A stretch of 64,000 bases of DNA from Phaeospirillum sp. (GCA_030651575.1 JAUSFB010000027.1:248001-312000), one strand, 5' to 3'. Positions 46,157 through 55,695 are shown, numbered from the stretch's first letter. Notes: generated by a model from the sequence alone, not told the origin. Translations and numbers: made by a program.

Positions 46157-46357
46157 ATGGGTGCGTTTCACGAATTGACCGATATGGCCCGCGATTACGG
46201 GCTGGGGCTGAAATATTTCCTGCTGGTGGGCGGCGCCCTGGCCGTCCTGATGCTGGCGCTGTTCCTCTGGGGACGGGTCGAGGAGACCGCCGTCACCCCC
46301 GTTATCGCCGTTCCGGTCGCAGTCCCGGACGGGACGCCGGCTTCTCCCAGCTACTGA
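46157..46357 (+). CDS. small single-span membrane protein (66 aa)
   Basis: GGAAGGG lies upstream of the ATG. The peptide has one transmembrane helix (YFLLVGGALAVLMLALFLWG) preceded by a charged N-terminus and followed by a Val/Pro-rich tail. It sits between the DUF721 and dsbA-like genes on the same strand. No family is recognised. Confidence 0.5.
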   Translation: MGAFHELTDMARDYGLGLKYFLLVGGALAVLMLALFLWGRVEETAVTPVIAVPVAVPDGTPASPSY

Positions 46358-46420
46358 TCTTGTGCCGGCTGGCCGGACCTCCTAATATCCCCCCGGTTCA
46401 TCGCCATGGAGGATACTAAG

Positions 46421-47020
46421 GTGAAGTCGCTCACCCGCCTGCTCGCCGTCATCGCCGCCCTGTTCATCGCCCAGCCCGCCTGGGCCGCCGACGATGGCTA
46501 CAAGATCGATCAGGTGCTGGGACGGCCCGACGCGCCGCTGACCATCATCGAATACGCCTCCACGACGTGCTCGCACTGCGCCGCCTTTCACAAGACCACC
46601 ATGCCCAAGCTGAAGGCCGAGTGGATCGACACCGGCCGGGCCAAGCTGATCTTTCGCGATTTCCCCACCGGTCCCCAGGGATTGTCGGTGGGGGCCTCGA
46701 TGATCGCCCACTGCGCCACGCCCGAGCGTTATTTCGGCCTGCTGGGCCTGATCATGGAGCATCAGGAAAAGTGGATGGGCTCCAAGAATCCACTGGCCGA
46801 GTTGAAGAAGCTGGCCATGCTGGCGGGCTTGGGCGAGGACAAGGTCGACGCCTGCCTCAAGCGGCAGGACCTGGCCACCGACATCAAGGACCGCGCCAAG
46901 GACGGCAACGAGAAGCTGGGCGTGGACAGCACGCCTTCCTTCATCATCAACGGCAAGCTGATGGTCGGCGCCCAGTCGTTCGAGGAACTGGACAAGGCGC
47001 TGAAGGCCGCCAAGAAGTAG
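46421..47020 (+). CDS. DsbA-family thiol:disulfide oxidoreductase
   Basis: The 199-aa protein starts at a GTG with GGAGG 8 nt upstream and has a signal peptide (MKSLTRLLAVIAALFIAQPAWA). The mature protein opens with a thioredoxin-like fold, LTIIEYASTTCSHCAAFHKTTMP (active-site CSHC), and the cis-Pro segment VDSTPSFIINGKLMVGAQ. This is the alphaproteobacterial DsbA/BdbD-like form next to smc. It should act in the periplasm as an oxidase or isomerase. An ATG at 46406 would add five residues without a good ribosome binding site. Confidence 0.9.
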   Translation: MKSLTRLLAVIAALFIAQPAWAADDGYKIDQVLGRPDAPLTIIEYASTTCSHCAAFHKTTMPKLKAEWIDTGRAKLIFRDFPTGPQGLSVGASMIAHCATPERYFGLLGLIMEHQEKWMGSKNPLAELKKLAMLAGLGEDKVDACLKRQDLATDIKDRAKDGNEKLGVDSTPSFIINGKLMVGAQSFEELDKALKAAKK

Positions 47021-47075
47021 GAACATCGGCGAGCATGGCGGGAAAGGCCCGGCGCTTGGGGGGCATTGAAAACTT

Positions 47076-50000
47076 TTGATCCAGTTCACCAAGCTGCGGC
47101 TGTCGGGGTTCAAGTCGTTCGTCGACCCGGCCGAGTTGCTGATCGAACCCGGCATGACCGGAGTGGTCGGCCCCAACGGCTGCGGCAAGTCCAATCTGAT
47201 CGAGGCGCTGCGTTGGGTGATGGGCGAGACATCGGCCCGGCAGATGCGCGGCGGCGAGATGGACGACGTCATCTTTGGCGGCACCTCGTCGCGCCCGGCC
47301 CGCAATATCGCCGAGGTCGGGCTGGTGCTGGACAATACCGACCGCACCGCGCCGCCCCACCATGACCGCGACGATATCGAGGTCATGCGCCGGATCGAGC
47401 GCGGCAACGGCTCGCTCTACCGGGTCAACGGCCAGGAGACCCGCGCCCGCGACGTCCAACTGCTGTTCGCCGACGCCGCCACCGGGGCGCGCTCGTCGGG
47501 ACTGGTCAGCCAGGGCCGCGTCGGCGCGCTGATCGCCGCCAAGCCCGCCGACCGGCGCCTGCTGCTGGAGGAAGCCGCCGGCATCTCCGGTCTCTATTCC
47601 CGCCGTCACGAGGCCGAGCTGCGCCTGAAGAACGCCGAGACCAATCTGGGCCGGCTGGACGACGTGCTGGCCACCTTGGACGAGCAGTTGAAGTCGCTGC
47701 AAAAGCAGGCGCGCCAAGCCAACCGCTACCGCACCCTGTCCGAGCAGATCCGCAAGATCGAAGCGCAGGTCTTCTATCTCGAATGGCTGGCGGCGCTGGC
47801 CACGGTCGATGCCGCCCGAAGCGCCTTTCGCGAGGCCGGGATGCGGGTGGAGGAGGCGACCGAACAGGCCGCCATGGCCGCTGCCCGTCAGGCCGACATC
47901 GCCGCCGGCCTGCCCGAACTGCGCAAGGCCGATGCCGAGGCGGCGGTGCTGTTGCAAAAGGTGGCGACCGAGCGCGAGCAGTTGGAGGCCGAGGAAGGCC
48001 GCCTTGCCGAGACTCGGCGCGATCTGGAAGCCCGACTGGCCCAGGCCGGCGCGGACCTCCAGCGCGAGCATGCCCGCTCCGCCGACGCCGCCCAATCCAT
48101 CGCCCGGCTGGAGGACGAGCGCCTCATCCTGATCGAGGCCTCGGAGGGCGAAGCCGAATCCCGCCTGGAGGCCGAGGCCGTGGTCGATCTGGCGGCCGGC
48201 GCGGTGGTCGAGGTCGAGCACGACCTGTCGGCGTTGATGGAGGAAGTCGCCAGCGCCGATGCCGAACGCGGCGCCGCCCATCGCCGCCTGTCCGAGACCG
48301 AGACCCGCCGCGACCGCCTGAGGGAGCGCCGGGATCAGGTCGAACGTCAGCGGGCCGAGATCGAAGCCGAAAGCATCGACCGTTCCGACCTTACCGCCCT
48401 GGAAATGGACCTGGAAGGGGCGCTGGAATTCCTCGACGAATCGCGTGAGGCCGCCGAAACCGCCGACCGGACTCGCGTTCACGCCCTGGCGGCGCGCGAA
48501 AGCGCCCGCGACGCCTTTCAGGCCGCCAACGCCGCCCGCTCGCGCATTCAGGCCGAGGCCGATGCCCTGCGTCAGGTGCTGGCCCAGGGCAAAGGCGGCG
48601 ACCACCGCCCGGTACTGGAAGACACCTCCGCCATGTCGGGGTTCGAGCCCGCCCTGGCGGCGGCGCTGGGCGACGATCTCGGCGCTCCGGTCGATCCGGC
48701 CGCGCCGCTGCACTGGGACGAATTGGGGCCGCTGGACCAGCCGCCCGGCCTGCCCGACGGCACCGAGCCGCTGGCCCGTTTCGTCACCGCGCCGTCGCAA
48801 TTGGCCCGCCGGCTGTCCCAGGTCGGCGTGGTGACCGATGCGGCGCAAGGCGAGTCGCTGCGTCACGCCCTGGCGGTGGGACAGCGGCTGGTCAGCCGCG
48901 ATGGCGATCTATGGCGCTGGGACGGTTATACCGCGCGGGCGGGGGCTCCCAGCCCCATGGCGCTGCGCCTTGCCCAGCGCAATCGCCTGCGCGAGCTGGA
49001 GGCTCGCCTGGAGGACGCCTCCATGGGAGTGGAGGAGGCGGAAGATGCGGTTCAGGCCGCCACCATGACCGCCGAACACGCCGCCGAGGCCGAGCGCCGC
49101 GCCAAGGACGCCGTGCGTCAGGCCGAGGCGGAAACCGCCAAGGCCCGCGACGCCCATGCCAGACTGGCCCAACGCTTCAACGCCTATGAAAGCCGCCTCG
49201 CCGCCGTGACCGGGCAGCGCGACGGAGTCGGGGCCGACCTCGCCCTGGCCGAGGCCGAACTGGCGGAGGCTCAGGCGGCGGTGGCCGCCTTCCCCGAATC
49301 CACCGATGGCCGCGACCGGGTCGCCGCCTTGCGCGCCGCCCTGGCCGAACGCCGCTCCGCCCTGGTCGAGGCGCGATCCGAGCTTGACCGGCTGATCCGT
49401 GAAGGCGGGGAACGCCGCCGCCGGCTGGACGCCCTGGACGCCGACGTCAAATCCTGGCGCAACCGCACCGAGGCCGCCCGCGCCCATATGGAGGAGCTGG
49501 AAGAACGCCGCGAGACGGTGATGGCCGAGATCGAGCGCCTGTCCACCCTGCCCGACACCATCGCCAAGCGCCGCGACGCGCTGTTCGACCGCATGGAGGC
49601 GGCGGAGGCCGCCCGCAAGGCTTCCGGCGACGCCCTGATCGCCGCCGAGGCGGCCCTGGCCGAGGCCGACCGGCAGGTCCGCGCCGCCGAAGGAATCCTG
49701 GTCGCCGCCCGCGAGGACCGCATCCGCCGCGAAGGGGCCGTGACCGCCGCCGATCAGGCTTGCCGCACCGTGGCGACCCGCATCGGCGAACGGCTCGACA
49801 TGACGCCGGAGCAACTGCGCGATGTCGCCGGCCTGGTGGAGGAAGAACGCCCCGACCCGGAAGACATGCAGCGCAAGCTGGACCGTCTGATCCGGGAGCG
49901 CGACAATATGGGGGCGGTCAATCTGCTGGCCGAGCAGGAGGTCGAGGAGCTGGACGCCCGCATCAAGGGCATGGTGGCGGAAAAGGACGACCTGACCGCC

Positions 50001-50543
50001 GCCATCGCCAAGCTGCGCCACGCCATCGGCGAACTCAACCGCGAGGGCCGCGAGCGCCTGTTGGCCTCGTTCCAGGCGGTGGACCAGCATTTTCGCGATC
50101 TGTTCGTCAAGCTGTTCGGCGGCGGCCGCGCCCATCTGGCGCTGACCGAATCCGCCGATCCGCTGGAAGCCGGCCTGGAGATCATGGCCAGCCCGCCCGG
50201 CAAACGTCTGCAACAGCTGTCGCTGTTGTCGGGCGGCGAGCAGGCGTTGACCGCCCTGGCGCTGCTTTTCGCGGTGTTCATGACCAATCCGGCCCCCATC
50301 TGCGTGCTGGACGAGGTTGACGCGCCACTGGACGACGCCAATGTGGACCGCTTCTGCTCGCTGGTCGAAGGCATCGCCCGGGCCACCCGCACCCGCTTTC
50401 TGATCGTCACCCATCACCGCATGAGCATGGCCCGCATGGACCGCCTCTATGGCGTGACCATGGCCGAACGCGGCGTGTCGCAACTGGTCTCGGTCGATCT
50501 GGCCCAGGCCGAGGCGCTGCGGGATAAGACGGTGGTGGGGTAG
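47076..50543 (+). CDS. smc: chromosome segregation protein SMC
   Basis: The 1155-aa protein organises and segregates the chromosome with ScpAB. The N-terminus has FTKLRLSGFKSFVDPAELLIEPGMTGVVGPNGCGKSNLIEALRWVMGE (Walker A), long coiled coils flank a hinge around residues 500-640, and the C-terminal head has the signature LSGGEQALTALALLFAVF and Walker B PICVLDEVDAPLDD. The start is a TTG (47076); no ATG occurs before the conserved region and the ribosome binding site is weak. The hinge region is rich in Ala/Asp and less conserved. Confidence 0.97.
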   Translation: MIQFTKLRLSGFKSFVDPAELLIEPGMTGVVGPNGCGKSNLIEALRWVMGETSARQMRGGEMDDVIFGGTSSRPARNIAEVGLVLDNTDRTAPPHHDRDDIEVMRRIERGNGSLYRVNGQETRARDVQLLFADAATGARSSGLVSQGRVGALIAAKPADRRLLLEEAAGISGLYSRRHEAELRLKNAETNLGRLDDVLATLDEQLKSLQKQARQANRYRTLSEQIRKIEAQVFYLEWLAALATVDAARSAFREAGMRVEEATEQAAMAAARQADIAAGLPELRKADAEAAVLLQKVATEREQLEAEEGRLAETRRDLEARLAQAGADLQREHARSADAAQSIARLEDERLILIEASEGEAESRLEAEAVVDLAAGAVVEVEHDLSALMEEVASADAERGAAHRRLSETETRRDRLRERRDQVERQRAEIEAESIDRSDLTALEMDLEGALEFLDESREAAETADRTRVHALAARESARDAFQAANAARSRIQAEADALRQVLAQGKGGDHRPVLEDTSAMSGFEPALAAALGDDLGAPVDPAAPLHWDELGPLDQPPGLPDGTEPLARFVTAPSQLARRLSQVGVVTDAAQGESLRHALAVGQRLVSRDGDLWRWDGYTARAGAPSPMALRLAQRNRLRELEARLEDASMGVEEAEDAVQAATMTAEHAAEAERRAKDAVRQAEAETAKARDAHARLAQRFNAYESRLAAVTGQRDGVGADLALAEAELAEAQAAVAAFPESTDGRDRVAALRAALAERRSALVEARSELDRLIREGGERRRRLDALDADVKSWRNRTEAARAHMEELEERRETVMAEIERLSTLPDTIAKRRDALFDRMEAAEAARKASGDALIAAEAALAEADRQVRAAEGILVAAREDRIRREGAVTAADQACRTVATRIGERLDMTPEQLRDVAGLVEEERPDPEDMQRKLDRLIRERDNMGAVNLLAEQEVEELDARIKGMVAEKDDLTAAIAKLRHAIGELNREGRERLLASFQAVDQHFRDLFVKLFGGGRAHLALTESADPLEAGLEIMASPPGKRLQQLSLLSGGEQALTALALLFAVFMTNPAPICVLDEVDAPLDDANVDRFCSLVEGIARATRTRFLIVTHHRMSMARMDRLYGVTMAERGVSQLVSVDLAQAEALRDKTVVG

Positions 50544-50658
50544 GAATGCCCCCTTCTGCCGCTTTGACGGGAAGGGGGCGTTCCATCTACGTCCCTACAG
50601 AGGGCAACACGAACGCAGGCAAGCAGGAATAATTATCGGTAAGGTGATGCCTGTAATG

Positions 50659-50898
50659 CTATCTTCCCTGGAGAATCGCAGGAACTGATCGATATCCCTT
50701 CTCACGAGCCAAGTATATCCGATGCCTTCCATCAATTATTTTGTACGGAGTGGAACTGGCGTCGAGGGTAATAGGGTCGGAGCGGCTATTAACAACGTCA
50801 TCGAACGACGAGTAGCCATCTTGTAAGGTGTCTAACCGACTATCCGACAATATGCCTTTATATACGTCTTCGATGTCATCCAGCTTCACGTCAGACAT
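50659..50898 (-). CDS. small ParB-like domain protein
   Basis: The 79-aa protein has GAGGAG before ATG 50898. Its C-terminal half, DPITLDASSTPYKIIDGRHRIYLAREKGYRSVPAIL, matches the ParB/Srx-like nuclease or CTPase-fold core (the G-R-H-R-I segment corresponds to the ERRxxA/GHRR motif region). It lacks the HTH and dimerisation parts of a true ParB. Base composition is clearly more AT-rich than in smc and atp on either side, suggesting a recent arrival. Its role is unknown. Confidence 0.65.
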   Translation of the reverse strand: MSDVKLDDIEDVYKGILSDSRLDTLQDGYSSFDDVVNSRSDPITLDASSTPYKIIDGRHRIYLAREKGYRSVPAILQGR

Positions 50899-51281
50899 CC
50901 GACTCTCCTCATTTAAGGGATCGACTCGCACCGCTAAGGTTAGCAACAGTAGCGAACAATGCGAGCGGTGCAATCAATTTTTGATGGAGATTGCCGGGAA
51001 GCGCTTGCTGCGCTGTGGAATGCGCCTCATTCCATGGGTGGGCGTGAAAGCGGAGGCGTTGCGCATGATTCTTCGACACCACCCCTTCGGGGAGGAGACG
51101 ATTTTTGCCGCGCCGCAATATCGATTGGGGCGTCAGGGGGCGGGAGAGCTTGAAAAGCCTATGCGAAACAGCCGGTTAGTCCCGCCGGTTTCCGGCCTTG
51201 ACACGGGTGGGGCCAGACCTTATGGTGCCCGCGCTTTTGGCCCCCATGGGTCAGGAGGGGGAATATCGAGGATGCATCCAA
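50899..51281. other. 383-bp intergenic region before the atp operon
   Basis: No gene is seen. An inverted repeat, GCACCGCT ... AGCGGTGC, lies around 50930-50970. A good sigma-70 promoter lies at 51198-51226 (separate entry). Confidence 0.5.
51198..51226 (+). promoter_or_regulatory. promoter of the F0 ATP synthase operon
   Basis: TTGACA (51198-51203), a 17-bp spacer and TATGGT (51221-51226) lie about 50 bp before the atpI start. Confidence 0.7.
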
Positions 51282-51635
51282 ATGGCTGACCCCGAGACGC
51301 CCTCGTCGCTGGATGACCTTGATGCTCGTTTGCGCGCCGCACGCGCTCGGGAGCACGAGGAATCCGGACGCGGACCGGAAAGCCGGGGACGGCCGTCCGG
51401 CATGGGATTGGGATTGCGCGTCGGCGCCGAACTGGTGGTGGGCGTGCTGGTCGGGGTGGGGATCGGCTGGGTGCTTGACGCCTGGTTGAAGACCGCACCC
51501 TGGCTGATGGTGGTGTTTCTGTTCCTGGGTGGGGCAGCCGGCGTCCTCAATATCTTCCGCCTGATGCGGGGGATGGACGATACGGTCGGTCTCGGGCAGG
51601 CGCAGAGGCGGATAAAGCAGACGAAGAACCATTGA
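51282..51635 (+). CDS. atpI: ATP synthase assembly/accessory protein AtpI
   Basis: The 117-aa membrane protein is AtpI/Gct-like. An N-terminal cytoplasmic region rich in Arg/Glu is followed by two helices (GLRVGAELVVGVLVGVGIGWVLD and APWLMVVFLFLGGAAGVLNIF) and ends with a basic tail. It helps assembly of the c-ring or Mg2+ supply. GAGG lies before ATG 51282. It is the first gene of the F0 operon. Confidence 0.9.
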   Translation: MADPETPSSLDDLDARLRAARAREHEESGRGPESRGRPSGMGLGLRVGAELVVGVLVGVGIGWVLDAWLKTAPWLMVVFLFLGGAAGVLNIFRLMRGMDDTVGLGQAQRRIKQTKNH

Positions 51636-51647
51636 GAGAGGCGTGCA

Positions 51648-52391
51648 GTGGCTAATCCGATCGAACAGTTCAAGATCCAGCCGTTGGTTCCGCTCAAGGT
51701 CGGGGCGTTGGACATCTCGTTCACCAACTCCGCGGCCATGATGGTGCTATCCGTCTGCCTGATCACCGTGTTCCTGACCCTGTCGGTGCGCTCACGCGCC
51801 CTGGTGCCGGGCCGCTGGCAGTCCATGGCGGAAATATTCTACGAATTCATTGCCGGCATGCTGCGCGACAATGTGGGATCGGAAGGGCGCAAATACTTTC
51901 CCTTCATCTTCTCCCTGTTCATGTTCGTGCTGTTCGGCAATCTGCTGGGCATGATGCCGATCCCGGTGATCGGCTTCACCTATACCAGCCATGTGATCGT
52001 GACCTTCGGCATGGCCGCGGTGGTGTTCGTCGGCGTGACCGTCATCGGTTTCGCCCGTCACGGCACCCATTACCTGCGCATGTTCTTCCCCGAGGGCGCC
52101 CCGCTGGCGACCGCGGTGATCCTGATCCCGATCGAGCTGATTTCTTACTTCTCCCGCCCCTTCAGCCTCGCCGTCCGTTTGTTCGCCAACATGACGGTGG
52201 GTCACATCATCTTGAAGGTGGTGGGCGGTTTCGTGGTGTCGCTGGGTGCGTTCTATCTGGTTCCCGGCGTGGTTCCCTTTGCTTTCCTGTCGGCCGTGAC
52301 GGTGCTGGAGTTCGGCATCGCCATGCTGCAGGCCTACGTCTTCACCATCCTGTCCTGCATCTATCTGCACGATGCCATCCACATGCATTGA
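51648..52391 (+). CDS. atpB: F0F1 ATP synthase subunit a
   Basis: The 247-aa subunit forms the proton channel with the c-ring. Several transmembrane helices are visible, and the essential Arg is in FSLAVRLFANMTVGH. The start is a GTG with AGAGAGG upstream. Confidence 0.96.
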   Translation: MANPIEQFKIQPLVPLKVGALDISFTNSAAMMVLSVCLITVFLTLSVRSRALVPGRWQSMAEIFYEFIAGMLRDNVGSEGRKYFPFIFSLFMFVLFGNLLGMMPIPVIGFTYTSHVIVTFGMAAVVFVGVTVIGFARHGTHYLRMFFPEGAPLATAVILIPIELISYFSRPFSLAVRLFANMTVGHIILKVVGGFVVSLGAFYLVPGVVPFAFLSAVTVLEFGIAMLQAYVFTILSCIYLHDAIHMH

Positions 52392-52447
52392 GCCGGGTGC
52401 GGTCAGACGTTCCCCCTATTCCGTTTTGTCCTGAAGGAGTTGAGTAC

Positions 52448-52672
52448 ATGGATCCGCAAGCTGCTAAGTTCATCGGTGCTGGTCTGGCTGCCATCGGCAT
52501 GATCGGTTCTGGTATCGGCGTGGGCAACATCTGGTCCAGCCTGATCGCCACCGTCGGCCGCAACCCGTCCGCCAAGGCCAATGTCGAGCTGTACGGCTGG
52601 ATCGGCTTCGCGGTGACCGAGGCTATCGCGCTGTTCGCCCTGGTCGTTGCCCTGATGGTTCTCTTCGCCTAA
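52448..52672 (+). CDS. atpE: F0F1 ATP synthase subunit c
   Basis: The 74-aa hairpin proteolipid forms the rotor ring. Helix 1 contains GAGLAAIGMIGSGIGVG; the loop is GRNPSAK; helix 2 holds the proton-carrying Glu in FAVTEAIALFALVVALMVLF. GGAG precedes the ATG. Confidence 0.97.
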   Translation: MDPQAAKFIGAGLAAIGMIGSGIGVGNIWSSLIATVGRNPSAKANVELYGWIGFAVTEAIALFALVVALMVLFA

Positions 52673-52794
52673 AGCGAAGAGTCTCCTTCGGAACGTGGTC
52701 GGCGCCGCGACCGGGCTTTGACGCCCTGTCGCGGCCTGCCGGCCGGTCCGAGACTTTTCGGGTCAGCACCTAATACCCGCCCAGGAGCTTTGGG

Positions 52795-53289
52795 ATGCCT
52801 CAATTCGATCCCACCTTTTTTGCGCCCCAGCTGTTCTGGCTGTTCCTCACCTTCGTCACGCTCTACGTGCTGATGACCGTGGTGGCTCTGCCCAAGATCG
52901 GCGCCGTCCTCGACGAGCGTCAGCGCAAGATCGACGACAATCTCGACAAGGCCGCCCAGTTGAAGGCCGAGGCCGAGGCTGCGGTGGCAGCGTATGAGAG
53001 GGCTTTGTCCGAATCCCGCGCCCACGCCCATTCCGTCATCAAGGAAGCGTCGGACCGCCTCGCCCATGAAGCGGACGAGCGCAACAAGGCGCTTGCCACC
53101 CGTCTGGCCGAGCAGATCAAGGCCGGCGAGACCCGCATCACTCAGGCGAAGGACGCGGCCTTGGCCAATGTCCGTGACGTTGCCGTCGATGTCGCCGGTT
53201 CCGTCTTTGCCCGCCTCGTCGGCTCCGCCGCCGATGCCGCCCGGCTGGAATCCGCCGTCGCCGCCGCCCTCAAGGAGCACGGCAAATGA
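52795..53289 (+). CDS. F0F1 ATP synthase subunit b'
   Basis: The 164-aa b-type stator has one N-terminal helix ([25 protein letters not shown]) and then a long charged coiled coil. Alphaproteobacteria have two unlike b subunits; this is the first (b', AtpG or AtpF2 in some naming). Its stop overlaps the start of the next b gene by 4 nt (ATGA). Confidence 0.93.
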   Translation: MPQFDPTFFAPQLFWLFLTFVTLYVLMTVVALPKIGAVLDERQRKIDDNLDKAAQLKAEAEAAVAAYERALSESRAHAHSVIKEASDRLAHEADERNKALATRLAEQIKAGETRITQAKDAALANVRDVAVDVAGSVFARLVGSAADAARLESAVAAALKEHGK

Positions 53290-53822
53290 TTTCTAGCGCC
53301 TTCGCTGCCGGCGCCGGTGCCGCCGCCGCCCATGGCCCCTTCTACACCGAGGCCCATTTCTGGGTCGATATCGCCTTCATCTTGGTGGTGGCCCTGGCCT
53401 ATAAGCCGGTTTCGCGCGCCATCGCCGCCGGGCTCGACGCCCGCGCGGCCAAGATCAAGGCTCGCCTCGACGAGGCGCACAAGCTGCGTGAGGAGGCCCA
53501 GGAAATGCTGGCCACCTATCAGCGCAAGCAGCGCGACGCCATGAAGGAAGCCGAGGAGATCATTGCCCACGCCAAGGCCGAGGCCGAGCGTCTGGCCAAG
53601 CAAGCGGCCAAGGATCTCGACATCAGCATGAAGCGTCGCGAGCAGATGGCTCTGGACCGGATCGCCCAGGCCGAGGCCCAGGCGGTGAAGGAAGTCCAGA
53701 ACCTCGCCGTCGATGTCGCCGTCGGCGCCGCCCAGAAGATGATCGGAGACAGCATGTCGGCCGCCCAGACCGTCCAGCTGATCGATGCCGCCATCAACGA
53801 TCTTCCGGGAAAGCTTCACTGA
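53286..53822 (+). CDS. atpF: F0F1 ATP synthase subunit b
   Basis: The 178-aa stator subunit has a membrane helix ([26 protein letters not shown]) and a long coiled coil. It completes the F0 operon atpI-B-E-F'-F; the F1 genes are elsewhere, as usual in this class. An intrinsic terminator follows. Confidence 0.95.
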   Translation: MISSAFAAGAGAAAAHGPFYTEAHFWVDIAFILVVALAYKPVSRAIAAGLDARAAKIKARLDEAHKLREEAQEMLATYQRKQRDAMKEAEEIIAHAKAEAERLAKQAAKDLDISMKRREQMALDRIAQAEAQAVKEVQNLAVDVAVGAAQKMIGDSMSAAQTVQLIDAAINDLPGKLH

Positions 53823-53854
53823 GGCCTTCGATCCCGCAAGTTTCGTCGCAACGG

Positions 53855-53893
53855 CAAAACCCCCGTCGGAGAACCCGGCGGGGGTTTTGTTTC
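53855..53893 (+). terminator. terminator of the F0 operon
   Basis: AAAACCCCCG and CGGGGGTTTT pair with a loop of about 15 nt; the second arm ends in TTTTGTTT. It lies 33 bp after atpF. Confidence 0.85.
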
Positions 53894-54114
53894 GTCTGCG
53901 CCAAAATCGTCATGGGATGTGGGCAGCACAAGGTTGAATGTCCCACCAAACGGCAGTAGGCTTATGTCAATTCGTCGCCAACGGGGGCATAAGCCACAGA
54001 CCCGCCGAAGTAATCCCTGGTGCGGACTCGTGGCGGAAACGGCAGCATCTTCGAGAACGTTTCCCGAAGGCAATTCTACAGAATTCAACTTTGGTGAAAT
54101 GATCAGGAGGAACC

Positions 54115-54462
54115 ATGTCTCAGCAACCCGAGCTCTCCCTTGCTGAGGAGCAAGCTTTCCAGTTGTCCCAGGCCGCCATCCTGCTGGATCAAGCCAGGGG
54201 CGACCGTGACAAGAACATCGGTCCTTTCGCCGCAGCCCTGAAGGGAAACCTGGAGACTTGGGTTGCCCTTTGCACCGTCATCGCGCACGAAGACTGCATG
54301 CTGAACGAGGATGTGAAGCGCAATCTTCGCCGGTTGGCCCAGTTCGTCGCCGACAAGACCCTGGCCGGCTTGGATAGCGTCACCAACGAGACCATCGACT
54401 CCTTCATCAATATCAATTTGCAGATTTCCGAAGGTCTGCTTGAAGGCGCCAAGTCGCGGTGA
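54115..54462 (+). CDS. FlaF-like flagellin-regulation protein
   Basis: The 115-aa protein fits FlaF by layout: an Ala/Leu-rich N-terminus, then ALKGNLETWVALCTVIAHEDCMLNEDVKRNLRRLAQFVADKTLAGL and a C-terminal SFININLQISEGLLEGAK. FlaF promotes flagellin translation or secretion in alphaproteobacteria, opposite to FlbT. AGGAGG lies before the ATG. No flagellar gene is nearby, so it is an orphan copy. The assignment is by pattern. Confidence 0.65.
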   Translation: MSQQPELSLAEEQAFQLSQAAILLDQARGDRDKNIGPFAAALKGNLETWVALCTVIAHEDCMLNEDVKRNLRRLAQFVADKTLAGLDSVTNETIDSFININLQISEGLLEGAKSR

Positions 54463-54775
54463 TCGGTCACCCTTCCAACCTCTCGGGGTTGGAAGGGGAG
54501 CACCTTGGAAAGATCCGTCTGGTTCTCCTGGCCCTTGCCATGTGCGGCGCCGACTACGGGTCGGCCCTTTCTTCTCGATGAGGCGCCCCACCGAGACGGG
54601 CATTGTTGGTTAAGGCCGTCTTGGAAACATAGCTCGCCCCCAATGACAGCCCCCCCGGGGCGGTCCCGTCCCCCCTTCGTCTTTATTCATGAAAATAAGA
54701 GAGGTTTGGGGGCTTTGCCTCCAACCGGGGCCGGGGCAGGAGCCCCACATGGCCAGATCGTCAAGGCCGCTGGAA
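54463..54775. other. 313-bp gap with a perfect inverted repeat
   Basis: CCTTCCAACC (54471-54480) pairs with GGTTGGAAGG (54487-54496) over a 6-nt loop just after the FlaF-like gene, probably a transcription end signal without a T-run. The rest is GC-skewed non-coding sequence with no gene that I can support. Confidence 0.55.
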
Positions 54776-55036
54776 TCACGCGGTTTTTTGGGCTTCCAGG
54801 GCTTCGCGGATTTCATCCAGGCGCTCGACGATGGCGACGATGCCCAGTTCTTCTTCCACCCGTGTCCGTTCCGCCATCAATTCCTGCCGCGCCGCCGGGT
54901 CGGCCGTTTGCCAGCGCACATTCATGCCTTCCTCGTATTCGGCAAAGGTGTGCAGAGCCTCATCCAGCTGGGCGTCCAGCTGGGCTCGCTCTTTCTTCAA
55001 GGCATCTGTCATGGCCTGATTCTCTTCGGCGGACAT
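54776..55036 (-). CDS. coiled-coil hypothetical protein (86 aa)
   Basis: The protein is almost entirely alpha-helical and charged (MSAEENQAMTDALKKERAQLDAQLDEALHTFAEYEEGMN, then QELMAERTRVEEELGIVAIVERLDEIREALEAQ). It follows the 69-aa gene by 10 bp on the same strand, so the two probably form an operon. Its role is unknown. Confidence 0.6.
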   Translation of the reverse strand: MSAEENQAMTDALKKERAQLDAQLDEALHTFAEYEEGMNVRWQTADPAARQELMAERTRVEEELGIVAIVERLDEIREALEAQKTA

Positions 55037-55046
55037 CTGTTTCCCA

Positions 55047-55256
55047 TCACGCGGCTGCCAACCTCGCCCTGGGATTTATCCCTTCGACTGCGGCGTGGGC
55101 GGCGGCATCCTCGACCCCGGTGACCGCCGCGAACAGCATGGCGGCAGCGGTCAGTCCCTCGGCATGCGCAACGGCGTCCGAGTTACCTCCGGCAACAGCA
55201 TCCTGGACGGTTTCATCGTAGGCGGTCAATACCATCTCCAACGTCGCGGCATCCAT
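55047..55256 (-). CDS. small Ala-rich hypothetical protein (69 aa)
   Basis: GGAGGG precedes the ATG. The peptide (MDAATLEMVLTAYDETVQDAVAGGNSDAVAHAEGLTAAAML...) is helical and Ala-rich without a signal peptide. It is the first gene of the pair with 54776-55036. No family is recognised. Confidence 0.55.
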   Translation of the reverse strand: MDAATLEMVLTAYDETVQDAVAGGNSDAVAHAEGLTAAAMLFAAVTGVEDAAAHAAVEGINPRARLAAA

Positions 55257-55443
55257 GGGGAGCCCTCCGGGTTAATCGCTGAACCGATCCGCCTCCCCAA
55301 AGACGCCGTCCACTCCCTTAGTATGCTCAGAGGACTCCTCTGTCGCAATGAAATAATTACCTTACTAAAATTGTGACAAATGTAATACTCATTCACGGTA
55401 ATGCAATTACTTCATAAACATATTATGAATAGAGTGTAACCGC

Positions 55444-55662
55444 CTAGCCCGCCTTTTGCCATGCGGCGAAGGCTTCCATCATCGTCGCTCTGACCGACGA
55501 CGCCGTGGCGGAGGGAAAGTGTTCGGCCAGCAAATCCCAGACTTTACTGTTGTGAAGGAAGCTGCGGGCGAAGGTCTCCAGGTCGGAGGCGTTGGTCTCG
55601 TCCAGCGATTGATAGAGGTAGTCGAACAGGCGCTTGCTGTCCCCGTCGTCAAGCACGGCCAT
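55444..55662 (-). CDS. small hypothetical protein (72 aa) after trxA
   Basis: The start at ATG 55662 has GGAGGG in front. The protein (MAVLDDGDSKRLFDYLYQSLDETNASDLETFARSFLHNSKVWDLLAEHFPS...) is helical and acidic. It lies downstream of trxA on the same strand with a strong hairpin in between. The function is unknown. Confidence 0.6.
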   Translation of the reverse strand: MAVLDDGDSKRLFDYLYQSLDETNASDLETFARSFLHNSKVWDLLAEHFPSATASSVRATMMEAFAAWQKAG

Positions 55663-55695
55663 GCCGCCCTCCGGATCAGGTGTCTTCAACGCAAC

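Noticed and set aside
46947-48866. Long minus-strand frame opposite the first half of smc
   Set aside because: It is a shadow of smc, with repetitive Gly/Leu/Gln composition.
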